NCBI GenBank assembly: GCA_003232015.1
Contig: QIKU01000053.1
Span: forward strand, 1-15,369
Reading direction: 5' to 3'
Length of the DNA stretch: 15,369 nucleotides
Source of the DNA: Gammaproteobacteria bacterium
Lineage (GTDB): Bacteria; Pseudomonadota; Gammaproteobacteria; UBA6429
Shown: in pieces, positions 1 through 6,922 of the stretch
Layout of the letters: each line of letters opens with the position of its first letter
Position numbering within the stretch: position 1 is the first letter of the stretch
The notes under the pieces: model-generated
The model's database searches: none
What the model was told of the DNA's origin: nothing
The model's input: the letters and a program-made list of their open reading frames with translations, nothing else
Program-made: the position numbers and the translations under genes

Positions 1-54
1 TTTCGTCTCATTGTCTTTCTCCTGTCGTACGTTAAAATACATCAGGATTATCAC

Positions 55-1272
55 TTATGCTACTGTCTCATTTTCGGGGTCCACTTCTGTTGATAGAATG
101 AAATTTGTGATCTTATCCATTGGCTCACGTAAACGCTCAGTGTTTATCTGAATATAACCTTCAGTGACATCATTTGTCCCACTTCGGTGATTGACTAAAG
201 CTTTGATAGTGAAAACACCTATATCTAGTGATTCAGCTATAGTTATAAATGTTCTTCGTAAATAGTGAATAGTGAAATAGACACTTGATTCAGTTCTAAC
301 TATTTCTACAAATTTTCTGGGATCTTCAATCTGGAAGGGAGGAGCTAACTCTTGTTTTTCTTTCTTACTTTCTTCAAGTGTTGCTTTTCGTTCTTTTAAT
401 AAATCGACTAAATAATCAGGGAGAGGCATCCATAGGTCATCGTGATTTTTTGTATCTCGTACTATAAAACTCTTGGCGTTTAAATCTATATCATCCCATT
501 GCAATGAGCTTGCTTCACGTCTTCGTAAACCTGTTAAGGCTATAAATATTAGATAATCCCTTGCTAGATCGGGATCACCTCTTTTCATTGTATTTGGAAG
601 GTCAATCACAGCATCGAACCAATCTTTTAATTGGTGCTGTGAAATATGGCCTCTTTTACGTTTCTCTGTATTCCATTGTCGTTTTAGCTTGCGAGTTGGA
701 TTATCAGGAAATAAGCTTCTACCGTTCGAATCTTCGTATTCATCACGGGCATAATTGAATAAAGCTCTTAATACACGCATGGTCTTATTTGCAACCGTGT
801 CAGATTCTTTACTTAAAGCTTTATGCCGTTTTTGAACCATTAGGCCAGTTATCTTCTGCAAAGGAGAATCCTTCCAGTCTTTAAGATCGCGATCTATTGC
901 TAATTTGTAATTTGCGAGAGTTCCAGCTCGAAGATTTGATGCTGCTTTATAGTCAGTATATACCTCGCCAAGCGTTAAACTCTTCGCTCTAAGGATACGT
1001 TCTTCTTTGTTAGGGTGTATTTCTTTGTAAACAATATCTGTTATTTTGTCAGATGCTTTATTTCGTGCTTGTTCAACAGTTAGGTCAGTTTCTTTACCAA
1101 TAGTGATACGAGTCATTCTTCCGTGTAGCTTTTTTATAACTTGGTAGGTTTTAACACCCGTTGGACTAATACGTATACAAAGCCCTGCTGTTTTAGTATC
1201 CCATACCTGATAACGCTTCTCTGTGGGTTTAAGGGCTTTAATAGATGCTTTAGTGAAGTTTATTTTCATCAT
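55..1272 (-). CDS. int: Tyrosine recombinase / integrase of the DUF4102 (P4-like) class
   Basis: Catalyses integration and excision of the element by DNA strand exchange at the neighbouring tRNA site. The N-terminal part (about residues 10-100, counting from a possible TTG start at 1296) resembles the arm-type DNA-binding domain of P4-like integrases, with the pattern VWDTKTAGLCIRI. A core-binding domain follows at about 105-205 and the catalytic domain at about 215-395. The active-site set looks complete: Arg258 in TGLRRRE, Lys283, His344 and Arg347 in HYLRRTF, His370 in VNHRSG, and nucleophile Tyr381. Total length, about 405-413 residues, is normal for the class. The open frame reaches a TTG at 1296 and an ATG at 1290. 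I chose the ATG at 1272, followed by another at 1269, because family members typically begin at MKI(N)FT just before the arm domain. No start has a convincing ribosome binding site. The frame is intact. Confidence 0.93.
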   Translation of the reverse strand: MMKINFTKASIKALKPTEKRYQVWDTKTAGLCIRISPTGVKTYQVIKKLHGRMTRITIGKETDLTVEQARNKASDKITDIVYKEIHPNKEERILRAKSLTLGEVYTDYKAASNLRAGTLANYKLAIDRDLKDWKDSPLQKITGLMVQKRHKALSKESDTVANKTMRVLRALFNYARDEYEDSNGRSLFPDNPTRKLKRQWNTEKRKRGHISQHQLKDWFDAVIDLPNTMKRGDPDLARDYLIFIALTGLRRREASSLQWDDIDLNAKSFIVRDTKNHDDLWMPLPDYLVDLLKERKATLEESKKEKQELAPPFQIEDPRKFVEIVRTESSVYFTIHYLRRTFITIAESLDIGVFTIKALVNHRSGTNDVTEGYIQINTERLREPMDKITNFILSTEVDPENETVA

Positions 1273-1279
1273 ATTCTCA

Positions 1280-1300
1280 GGGCAACCCATGGGCAACCCA
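1280..1300. repeat. Tandem 10-bp repeat in the integrase leader
   Basis: The decamer GGGCAACCCA occurs at 1280-1289 and again at 1291-1300, one base apart (11-bp period). It overlaps the alternative upstream starts of the integrase gene. Direct repeats near the ends of such elements can be arm-type integrase binding sites or autoregulatory operators. Which of these applies here, if either, is inference. Confidence 0.5.
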
Positions 1301-1334
1301 GTGTATTGATATAGGTTAATTTTCGTTAAGATAC

Positions 1335-1340
1335 ATTATA
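1335..1340 (-). promoter_or_regulatory. Candidate -10 element of the integrase promoter
   Basis: The minus strand carries a perfect TATAAT here, 62 bp before the chosen integrase start. The -35 region 16-18 bp further up is poor (TTATAA-like), so activation or a weak promoter is possible. Transcription would begin near 1328 and run into the element. Confidence 0.4.
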
Positions 1341-1428
1341 GTCTATAAACGCCTCATTTATAAGGGTTTACAGGTGGTTAGGTGAATTTATATAAGAATC
1401 AAAGAGTAAGATAAAGGCTTATCCTAGG

Positions 1429-1474
1429 ACTCATAATGTTGGGGTCCCTAGTTCGAATCTAGGTGTAGCCACCA
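1429..1474 (+). pseudogene. 3' fragment of elongator tRNA-Met (CAU), attachment-site scar
   Basis: The fragment contains the anticodon loop CTCATAA (1430-1436, anticodon CAU at 1432-1434), the 3' strand of the anticodon stem, a GGGTC variable loop, a perfect T arm (CCTAG, TTCGAAT, CTAGG at 1447-1463), the acceptor 3' strand TGTAGCC (1464-1470) and ACCA. The variable loop, T loop and acceptor closely match E. coli elongator tRNA-Met. The 5' half is missing: TAGGA precedes the loop where a strand pairing with TGTTG is needed, and no GGCTACA acceptor strand lies upstream. It therefore cannot form a functional tRNA. It is read as the duplicated attachment-site core next to the integrase. Confidence 0.88.
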
Positions 1475-1479
1475 TATCT

Positions 1480-1511
1480 AAAAAGGCTCAGATTGTATCT
1501 GAGCCTTTTTT
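1480..1511 (+). terminator. Rho-independent terminator of the former tRNA-Met gene
   Basis: A 14-bp stem (AAAAAGGCTCAGAT pairing with ATCTGAGCCTTTTT) closes on a three-base loop and ends in a run of T. It starts five bases after the tRNA CCA, so it belonged to the native tRNA transcript. Being symmetrical, it could also stop transcription coming from the right. It separates the element from the downstream genes. Confidence 0.85.
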
Positions 1512-1599
1512 ATTTAATATTCAATTCCACGTCTCCCTTGATTTAAACCAAGTAAATTCAATAGGTTATGGATTATCCGCTTGGATAGAGATGTAAAAA

Positions 1600-1687
1600 T
1601 TGACAATATTGGACTCTTTTGTTGACAAATTAACATTATTTAGTTGACAATAGAGTCATTTTTTATTGACAATAAACTATAGTAAAT
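1600..1687. repeat. Four TTGACAA repeats with an exact 22-bp period (probable operator array)
   Basis: TTGACAA occurs at 1600, 1622, 1644 and 1666, so every step is exactly 22 bp, about two helical turns. Three of the four copies read TTGACAAT. The rest of each unit is AT-rich and not conserved. The last copy lies 20 bp before the ATG of the winged-helix/ATPase/STAS-like gene. Identically phased sites suggest side-by-side binding of a protein on one face of the helix. The winged-helix protein encoded just downstream is the obvious candidate (inference). TTGACA is also the -35 consensus, but positions 17 bp further on do not look like -10 elements. Confidence 0.75.
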
Positions 1688-2723
1688 GGCTAAATTACAT
1701 AAAAAAACGCAAGAAGTATCAGAATACATTTTAAATAATGTAGCTCTTCACCCTTCAAATATAGCGGCTAATACGGCAAACCATTTTAGCATCAGCCGAC
1801 AAGCTGTTAATCGCCATCTTAAGCGTTTAGTCGATGGAGGATTTCTTCAGTCAAAAGGGGTAACGCGCAATAAAACTTATGAGCTTACTTCACAGAATCT
1901 GCTACACAGGCAATACAGTGTTAATGATAAATTAAGCGAAGGCGATGTGTGGTTTAAAGATATAGCGCCTTTGTTAGGTGAGCTACCTGATAATGTTAAA
2001 GATATTTGGGATTACGGTTTTACTGAAATGCTTAATAATGTTATTGACCATTCAAGCTCAAAAACGGTTGACGTTTTTCTTGATAAAACGGCAGTGGACT
2101 TTAAAGTTACGATTATAGATCATGGTGAGGGTATTTTTAAGAAGATACAAAAGGCTTTGGATTTAACGGATGAGCGGCATGCGGTACTGGAACTTGCAAA
2201 AGGGAAATTCACAACGGATCCTGAAAATCATTCAGGGGAAGGTGTTTTCTTTAGTTCTCGAGCTTTCGACAGGTTTGTCATCACGTCTGGCAATATTCAT
2301 TTCTCTCATGACAGTGAAAGTTCTTTAGACTGGATTCTAGAGAATATTAAATGTGTCAATGGCACTGCTGTATTAATGGAAATTAAAAACAATGCCACGC
2401 AAAAGATAAAAGATATTTTTGATGCTTTTGCTTCAGATGAAGATGATTATGGTTTCACGCAAACTGTTGTGCCGGTGAAATTAGCGCAGTATGGTGATGA
2501 AAAATTAGTTTCCCGTTCTCAAGCCAAGCGATTATTAACTGGTCTGGATAGATTTAAACATATTATTTTTGATTTTAAAGATGTTGAGTTAATTGGGCAG
2601 GCTTTTGCAGATCAGATTTTCCGAGTTTATAAAAGGCAACATCCCGAAATAGAATTAATTTTTATTAATGCCAATAAAAATGTAGATAATATGATTAACA
2701 GGGCTTTATCGGCTAATATTTAA
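1686..2723 (+). CDS. Winged-helix / GHKL ATPase / STAS-like (DUF4325-type) fusion protein
   Basis: Probably a cytoplasmic DNA-binding regulator with an ATP-dependent switch. Its function is unknown to me. Residues about 10-68 form a winged helix (FSISRQAVNRHLKRLVDGG is the recognition region). Residues about 105-235 are a GHKL ATPase with an N box (Glu114, Asn117/118, Asp121, His122), a G1 box DHGEG (145-149) and a G2 box SGEGVF (183-188). Residues about 256-340 resemble the STAS-like DUF4325 domain. There are no membrane segments and no phospho-accepting His domain, so it is not an ordinary sensor kinase; the ATPase-plus-STAS pairing recalls anti-sigma and anti-anti-sigma partners in one chain. 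A TAA lies directly before the ATG, fixing the start, yet no clear Shine-Dalgarno is visible. The four 22-bp repeats upstream suggest autoregulation. A predicted nuclease gene follows 69 bp downstream in the same direction. Confidence 0.82.
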   Translation: MAKLHKKTQEVSEYILNNVALHPSNIAANTANHFSISRQAVNRHLKRLVDGGFLQSKGVTRNKTYELTSQNLLHRQYSVNDKLSEGDVWFKDIAPLLGELPDNVKDIWDYGFTEMLNNVIDHSSSKTVDVFLDKTAVDFKVTIIDHGEGIFKKIQKALDLTDERHAVLELAKGKFTTDPENHSGEGVFFSSRAFDRFVITSGNIHFSHDSESSLDWILENIKCVNGTAVLMEIKNNATQKIKDIFDAFASDEDDYGFTQTVVPVKLAQYGDEKLVSRSQAKRLLTGLDRFKHIIFDFKDVELIGQAFADQIFRVYKRQHPEIELIFINANKNVDNMINRALSANI

Positions 2724-2747
2724 TTACACTGCATTTTACCATTTTAG

Positions 2748-2753
2748 TATAGT
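2748..2753 (+). promoter_or_regulatory. Possible -10 element ahead of the predicted nuclease gene
   Basis: TATAGT (5 of 6 consensus) lies in the 69-bp gap between the fusion-protein gene and the nuclease gene. The upstream -35 region (TACACT, 17 bp spacing) is poor. The nuclease gene may have its own weak promoter or may simply be co-transcribed. Confidence 0.25.
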
Positions 2754-2792
2754 ATGGGTGTTATTTGAAAATGAACCAGTGAGATTGATATT

Positions 2793-4040
2793 ATGAGTCA
2801 GAATTTGAAATCAATAATAAAGAATTATAAAGATGACAAAGAAACGGTTTTTAATAGCTGGTTTGTAAATAATGATGACAGATTAAAAGCATTTCGTTCT
2901 ATTCGACGAGGTGTGTTTGACGTAATACAGGATATAAAGAATGGAGACTTTGGTAATGACTTTAAAGGTTCGTCTCTGGAATTCGTACTTAACTGTATTA
3001 CAGAGCAAAAACAGGTTTTTAAAGGTGCTTCACACCCGTTTTACTGGAAGCCTAAATTACGAATACCTGATATATATGAAAATGAAGAAAATAAAATAGC
3101 ATTTGGCCAGTTTCTGGAAAAATGCATTAATGCTACAAAAGAGGAACAAATACTCAAAGAAATAATTTTACTCGATCAAAGAAAAATCAAAGGGCTCGGC
3201 CCGGCAGTTGCAAGTATTTTATACTTTCTGCATCCTACCATTATCCCTCCCTGTAACACAGCAATTGTAAATGGCTTTAATACTCTGTTTAAAGATAAAG
3301 TAAAATTGGGATCATGGTCTGAATATCTCAGAATGAGGGAAGTGATAATAGAAAAAAATAATGAACTGAAGTCTGAATTGTCAAATGATCTGGGTGCGTT
3401 CGCGGGTCTTTTATTTGATGTGGGTGAGAAAAAATTATTAATAAGTGATGACCTCATATCTGAAGATGAACGCGCAAAAATTGAGAAGAAACTTAAAAAG
3501 AGACATAAAGAAGTAACAACTGAAATGGAGGAGGAAGATCTTCATACAGAAATGCAGTACCATATTATGACAATCGGTGGTTCTATTGGTTATGATGTTA
3601 TTGCAGCATCCAATGATCGATCGAAATGCCATAATGGACAAAGCCTGTCATTTATTAGTCTTGATAAGTTCCCCGATCTGGATGTAGATAAAGACACATA
3701 TAAAACGATAACATTGATTGATGCTGTATGGTTTGAAAAAGGCACAAGTAATGTTAGTTGTGCTTTTGAAGTAGAAAAAAGTACTTCTATTTATTCTGGA
3801 ATACTCAGGCTGACGGATTTACATTATTCGTTTAAGGAAAACCCACCTTCACTATATCTTATTATCCCTGATAACAGGGAAAAAGAAGTGCTGCTACAAT
3901 TACAAAGGCCATCTATAAAAAACAGTGAAATTGAAATTCACTATATACTTTTTTCAGAATTAAAAGATAATTGTGATGCAATTTGTAAGTTTGGTGAAGA
4001 TAAAGAAATACTTAAAAAAATATCCAGGGTTGCAAGCTGA
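2793..4040 (+). CDS. Predicted nuclease: HhH-like module plus PD-(D/E)XK-type domain
   Basis: I do not recognise a named family. The N-terminal half is helical. Residues 133-163 (KGLGPAVASILYFLHP, then PPCNTAIVNGF) resemble the helix-hairpin-helix and following segment of HhH-GPD DNA glycosylases, but Asn155 stands where those enzymes keep their catalytic Asp. A charged, coiled-coil-like linker occupies about 220-250. The C-terminal half (about 250-400) looks like a PD-(D/E)XK nuclease core: Glu253 in a leading helix, Asp310 in a strand (TLIDAVW), then Glu326-Val-Glu328-Lys in FEVEKS, followed by the helix STSIYSGILRLTDL. The E-x-E arrangement resembles the BamHI variant. It is probably a DNA-binding and DNA-cutting protein, either restriction-like or repair-like. 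A modest ribosome site (GTGAG) precedes the ATG by 8 bases. tmcA follows after 25 bp. The gene is markedly AT-rich, consistent with transfer. Confidence 0.7.
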   Translation: MSQNLKSIIKNYKDDKETVFNSWFVNNDDRLKAFRSIRRGVFDVIQDIKNGDFGNDFKGSSLEFVLNCITEQKQVFKGASHPFYWKPKLRIPDIYENEENKIAFGQFLEKCINATKEEQILKEIILLDQRKIKGLGPAVASILYFLHPTIIPPCNTAIVNGFNTLFKDKVKLGSWSEYLRMREVIIEKNNELKSELSNDLGAFAGLLFDVGEKKLLISDDLISEDERAKIEKKLKKRHKEVTTEMEEEDLHTEMQYHIMTIGGSIGYDVIAASNDRSKCHNGQSLSFISLDKFPDLDVDKDTYKTITLIDAVWFEKGTSNVSCAFEVEKSTSIYSGILRLTDLHYSFKENPPSLYLIIPDNREKEVLLQLQRPSIKNSEIEIHYILFSELKDNCDAICKFGEDKEILKKISRVAS

Positions 4041-4065
4041 ATTAAAGAGGCGCTAAGGGATACCC

Positions 4066-6165
4066 TTGTTATCTAATTTTTCCAGAATAAAAGAATGGCT
4101 CTTTCAGAAGAAAGGCATGGCACAGCATCGGCAAGTATTTATTCTGGCAGGGGAGATAGCATGGCAAAAAAGTGCTTTAAATGTAATATTGCAAGGTTGT
4201 GAAAGTGACTGTCTTTGGGTGGCCGAACAGGAACAGGATGATTTTCCTTTTATAGCCACTAAAAAATCACGTAGTTGGTTAGGCAATGAAAAAAGGATTA
4301 TTATCTTTGATGCGAATAAGGACTTTGATCCTGATAGCTTCGCTGCGATAAGTGGCATTGTAGTTGGTGGTGGGATCTTTTTCTTGCTTCTTCCTGCTGT
4401 TGAAATCTGGAATAAGGTTTATTCGTCTCCCTTTGGTCAGCGGCTAATAAAAAGTATTAATGCATCACATGAGCTCGTCGTTATAAAAGAACAAGACGAA
4501 ACCGTTGATTTTATTCCTGAACAATCCATTAAAAATCCCCCACTAAATATTAATCTGCCTTTTTTAACGGTTGACCAACAAAATGCTGTTGAGTTGATAG
4601 AAGCACAGGTTATGAATGGTGCGAAAAACCCGCTGGTACTTATTTCTGACAGGGGGCGAGGTAAGTCTGCGGCTCTTGGTCTTGCAGCCGCAAGGCTGTT
4701 GCAATCTGGTATAAAAAATATAGCAATTACGGCACCACGTTTACGTGCGACGGATATAATTTTTAAACATATTGAAAGTATCCTGCCTGAAGCCCATGTG
4801 TCACGTGGGTGTGTAAGGCTTGGTGGGGGGTGTATTCAATTTTATTCCCCCGACCAGTTAATGGTAGAAAATATTAATGCTGACTTGTTGTTGGTGGATG
4901 AAGCTGCTGCGATCCCCATCCCCTTGCTCACTTCCTTTTTAAATAATAACCAACAATGTGTTTTTGCAACCACGGTACATGGTTATGAAGGAACCGGGCG
5001 AGGTTTTGCATTACGCTTTAATAAAATCCTGACAGATAACTACCCGCGGTGGATTCAACTGAAAATGCAAACGCCGATACGCTGGGCAGAGAAGGATCCA
5101 CTGGAAAAATGGATGTTTAGTTTGTTATGCCTGGATGCTGATATGGTTGATGTAAGTTCGCTGGGGGAGATAGATATTAATAAATTTGAGCCATGTTTAT
5201 TAAACAAAGAACAACTTTCGGGTAATCCTGTTTTATTAAAAGAGGTTTTTTCTTTACTGGTGTTGGCGCACTATCGAACCCGCCCTAGTGATTTAAAGAG
5301 TCTTCTGGATGATGGTAATATAGCATTGTATGTCACTTTGTATAATAACCATGTGATTGCCGTTGCATTGGTTATTTATGAGGGGGGCTTTTCTAATTCA
5401 CTTTCAACATCAGTCTATCGTGGAGAGCGTAGACCCCCAGGGCATTTATTGGCGCAGGCTTTAACTTACCACTGCGGGGTTGAACATGCTGCAACACTGA
5501 ACTATGCACGGGTTATGCGCATTGCTGTTCACCCTGAACTACAACAACAAGGTATTGGCACAGCGCTGCTTGATTTTGTTATTACAAGCGAAAAACAAAC
5601 CGGGCGAGATGCAATTGGAGCAAGCTTTGGAATGACGCAGGCCTTGTTAAATTTCTGGAATAAGTCAGGGTTTGATGCAGTGCGTATTGGTTTTACACGG
5701 GAACAAACCAGTGGTGAACATGCGGCAGTGATGTTGCGACCATTAACTGATAAAGGACAAGATATTTACAAGGAAGCACTAGCACGTTTTAATCGACAGT
5801 GTTCTTTCTGGTTCGAGGATATACTAAAAGATATTTCATCGAAAATAAAATCCAGCTTTAACTGCTTGCAAAATGAACCATTAAAACTGACAAAATTTGA
5901 TAATAAAGATCTTGAGTCATTTTCTCAATATTCACGAAATTATGAACTATGTATAACGGCTTTAAACAAGCTGGTGGTATTGAATCAGGATGCTATTAAT
6001 CAGAAAAAATTCCCGAGTAACTTCCGGAAAGTATTGCATAATAAAATAATAAGAAAAAAAAGCTGGAAAGAAATTTCAGCAGAAATGGATCTAACTGGCA
6101 AGAATGAAGCAAGAAAACTATTCCACAGTGCTACTTGTTATTTATTAAAATTAATAATCCATTGA
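4066..6165 (+). CDS. tmcA: tRNA(Met) cytidine acetyltransferase TmcA
   Basis: Uses acetyl-CoA and ATP (or GTP) to make N4-acetylcytidine at wobble position C34 of elongator tRNA-Met, preventing misreading of AUA. Domain order matches E. coli TmcA: an N-terminal domain (about 1-160), a helicase-like module with Walker A DRGRGKS (195-201), Walker B LLVDEAAAIP (275-284) and the conserved segment VHGYEGTGRGF (304-314), a GNAT acetyltransferase with the acetyl-CoA loop AVHPELQQQGIGTALL (about residues 487-502), and a C-terminal tRNA-binding tail. Its 699 residues compare with about 671 in E. coli. The start is TTG at 4066: TAAGGGA (4054-4060) gives a good ribosome site, its TAA is an in-frame stop, and the next ATG (codon 18) would cut the first domain. 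The gene sits 25 bp after the nuclease gene with no visible promoter of its own, so it probably depends on upstream transcription. The end overlaps the convergent amidotransferase gene by 28 bp. Confidence 0.95.
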   Translation: MLSNFSRIKEWLFQKKGMAQHRQVFILAGEIAWQKSALNVILQGCESDCLWVAEQEQDDFPFIATKKSRSWLGNEKRIIIFDANKDFDPDSFAAISGIVVGGGIFFLLLPAVEIWNKVYSSPFGQRLIKSINASHELVVIKEQDETVDFIPEQSIKNPPLNINLPFLTVDQQNAVELIEAQVMNGAKNPLVLISDRGRGKSAALGLAAARLLQSGIKNIAITAPRLRATDIIFKHIESILPEAHVSRGCVRLGGGCIQFYSPDQLMVENINADLLLVDEAAAIPIPLLTSFLNNNQQCVFATTVHGYEGTGRGFALRFNKILTDNYPRWIQLKMQTPIRWAEKDPLEKWMFSLLCLDADMVDVSSLGEIDINKFEPCLLNKEQLSGNPVLLKEVFSLLVLAHYRTRPSDLKSLLDDGNIALYVTLYNNHVIAVALVIYEGGFSNSLSTSVYRGERRPPGHLLAQALTYHCGVEHAATLNYARVMRIAVHPELQQQGIGTALLDFVITSEKQTGRDAIGASFGMTQALLNFWNKSGFDAVRIGFTREQTSGEHAAVMLRPLTDKGQDIYKEALARFNRQCSFWFEDILKDISSKIKSSFNCLQNEPLKLTKFDNKDLESFSQYSRNYELCITALNKLVVLNQDAINQKKFPSNFRKVLHNKIIRKKSWKEISAEMDLTGKNEARKLFHSATCYLLKLIIH

Positions 6166-6842
6166 GCGATAAGTCGATGGTCATCACTTTGTTGTAATGA
6201 CATTTTTGCTGTTTGGCGTTGTTCTTTAGTGAGATTTCCTGACTGTAATTTTATAATCAGCTTTACATAATCTTTAGTGAACTCAGGGTGCCCCTGAAAA
6301 GTGAGTATATGTTTACCGATATAAAACCCGGAATTGGGGCAAAGATTTGTTTCACAAAAATTAACCACTTTATCCGGTAGTTTTGTAACATGATCCTGGT
6401 GGCTAACGATGATAAAGAAAAAATCTCTTAGCGGATTCATCCATTCGCATGTATTGGTTAGGTGCGTTGTGGTAATGCCTATCTCCCAGCCTTTCTCGTT
6501 TTTTTCAACCTTGCCCCCCAGACTTTGGGCTATAATCTGATGCCCAAAACAGATCCCAAGCAGTTTTTTATTATGTACATGTAATTTCCGGATAAATACT
6601 TCTAATTCTTTTATCCATGCAATGTTTTCATAAGTGCTGTACTGGCTACCTGTAATAATGTACATGTCACACTCATCGATGGAGTGCGGAAATTCCATAT
6701 TAAAAACAGGGTAGCGGTGAAAGGATAGTGCCTGTTCATTTTGCAGCGGTGAGAGTAAACGAATAAAGGCATCTGCATAGCAGCCGTATTTACGGATAAC
6801 ACTATCGCTCAGGTGGTCTGCGTCTAAAATGCCAATTTTCAT
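6138..6842 (-). CDS. Class I (type 1) glutamine amidotransferase, GMP-synthase-like
   Basis: A stand-alone cytoplasmic protein with the fold that hydrolyses glutamine to release ammonia. Over 234 residues it has the full catalytic triad: Cys98 in the nucleophile elbow GICFGHQ, then His185 and Glu187 in GHPEF. The ITGSQYS motif (63-69) matches the oxyanion region of GuaA-like amidotransferases. No synthetase domain is attached, so the ammonia acceptor is unknown. Alternatives within the superfamily are gamma-glutamyl hydrolases acting on small glutamyl compounds. The gene is convergent with tmcA, with overlapping 3' ends, and divergent from the PilZ gene with an 80-bp shared upstream region. 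The ribosome site is weak. Nothing in the context points to a specific pathway. Confidence 0.88.
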   Translation of the reverse strand: MKIGILDADHLSDSVIRKYGCYADAFIRLLSPLQNEQALSFHRYPVFNMEFPHSIDECDMYIITGSQYSTYENIAWIKELEVFIRKLHVHNKKLLGICFGHQIIAQSLGGKVEKNEKGWEIGITTTHLTNTCEWMNPLRDFFFIIVSHQDHVTKLPDKVVNFCETNLCPNSGFYIGKHILTFQGHPEFTKDYVKLIIKLQSGNLTKEQRQTAKMSLQQSDDHRLIAQWIINFNK

Positions 6843-6861
6843 ATTTATTTCAGTATTCTTT

Positions 6862-6889
6862 TTTACTATAAGGCGGTATTGTCTATAAT
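6862..6889 (+). promoter_or_regulatory. Candidate promoter of the PilZ gene
   Basis: TATAAT at 6884-6889 is preceded, at 16 bp spacing, by TTTACT at 6862-6867 (4 of 6 to the -35 consensus). Transcription would start near 6896, leaving a short leader. The minus strand of the same gap also carries TATAAT (6897-6902) and TATAGT (6865-6870), possible -10 elements for the divergent amidotransferase gene, without good -35 partners. Confidence 0.4.
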
Positions 6890-6922
6890 TGTAGCTATTA
6901 TATCGACATTCAGAGTGACTTT

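Larger units (their letters stand above)
1..1428. mobile_element. Right end of an integrated element in a tRNA-Met gene (partial)
   Basis: Only the right end of the element is visible. It holds a tyrosine recombinase gene and ends at a 3' fragment of an elongator tRNA-Met gene, the usual footprint of site-specific integration into a tRNA 3' end. The sequence left of about 1429 does not continue the tRNA: the bases that should pair in the anticodon stem are absent. The element therefore lies to the left, and the chromosome resumes at the fragment. The integrase sits beside the duplicated fragment, not beside the presumed intact tRNA gene, which must be outside the window. The first 54 bases, downstream of the integrase, show no gene. 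Whether the element is still mobile cannot be judged. Confidence 0.75.

Noticed and set aside
1363..1390. A D-arm-like stretch (CAGGTGGTTAGGTG) upstream of the tRNA fragment, suggesting a complete or intron-containing tRNA.
   Set aside because: It lies about 46 bases too far from the anticodon loop, has no matching GGCTACA acceptor strand and no anticodon 5' strand. A chance resemblance at the element end is simpler.
1600..1687. The four TTGACAA sites read as a CRISPR array or as stacked -35 promoter boxes.
   Set aside because: Units are only 22 bp with 7-8 conserved bases, far short of a CRISPR repeat-spacer. Positions 17 bp beyond each TTGACA hold the next repeat, not a -10 element.
2765..2794. 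TTGAAA, 18 bp, TATTAT: a good-looking promoter before the nuclease gene.
   Set aside because: The -10 overlaps the ATG, so transcription would begin inside the coding sequence. It is not useful for the annotated start.
3176..3641. Minus-strand open frames inside the nuclease gene.
   Set aside because: They are shadows of an AT-rich gene with no ribosome site or recognisable domain; the plus-strand frame has clear motifs.
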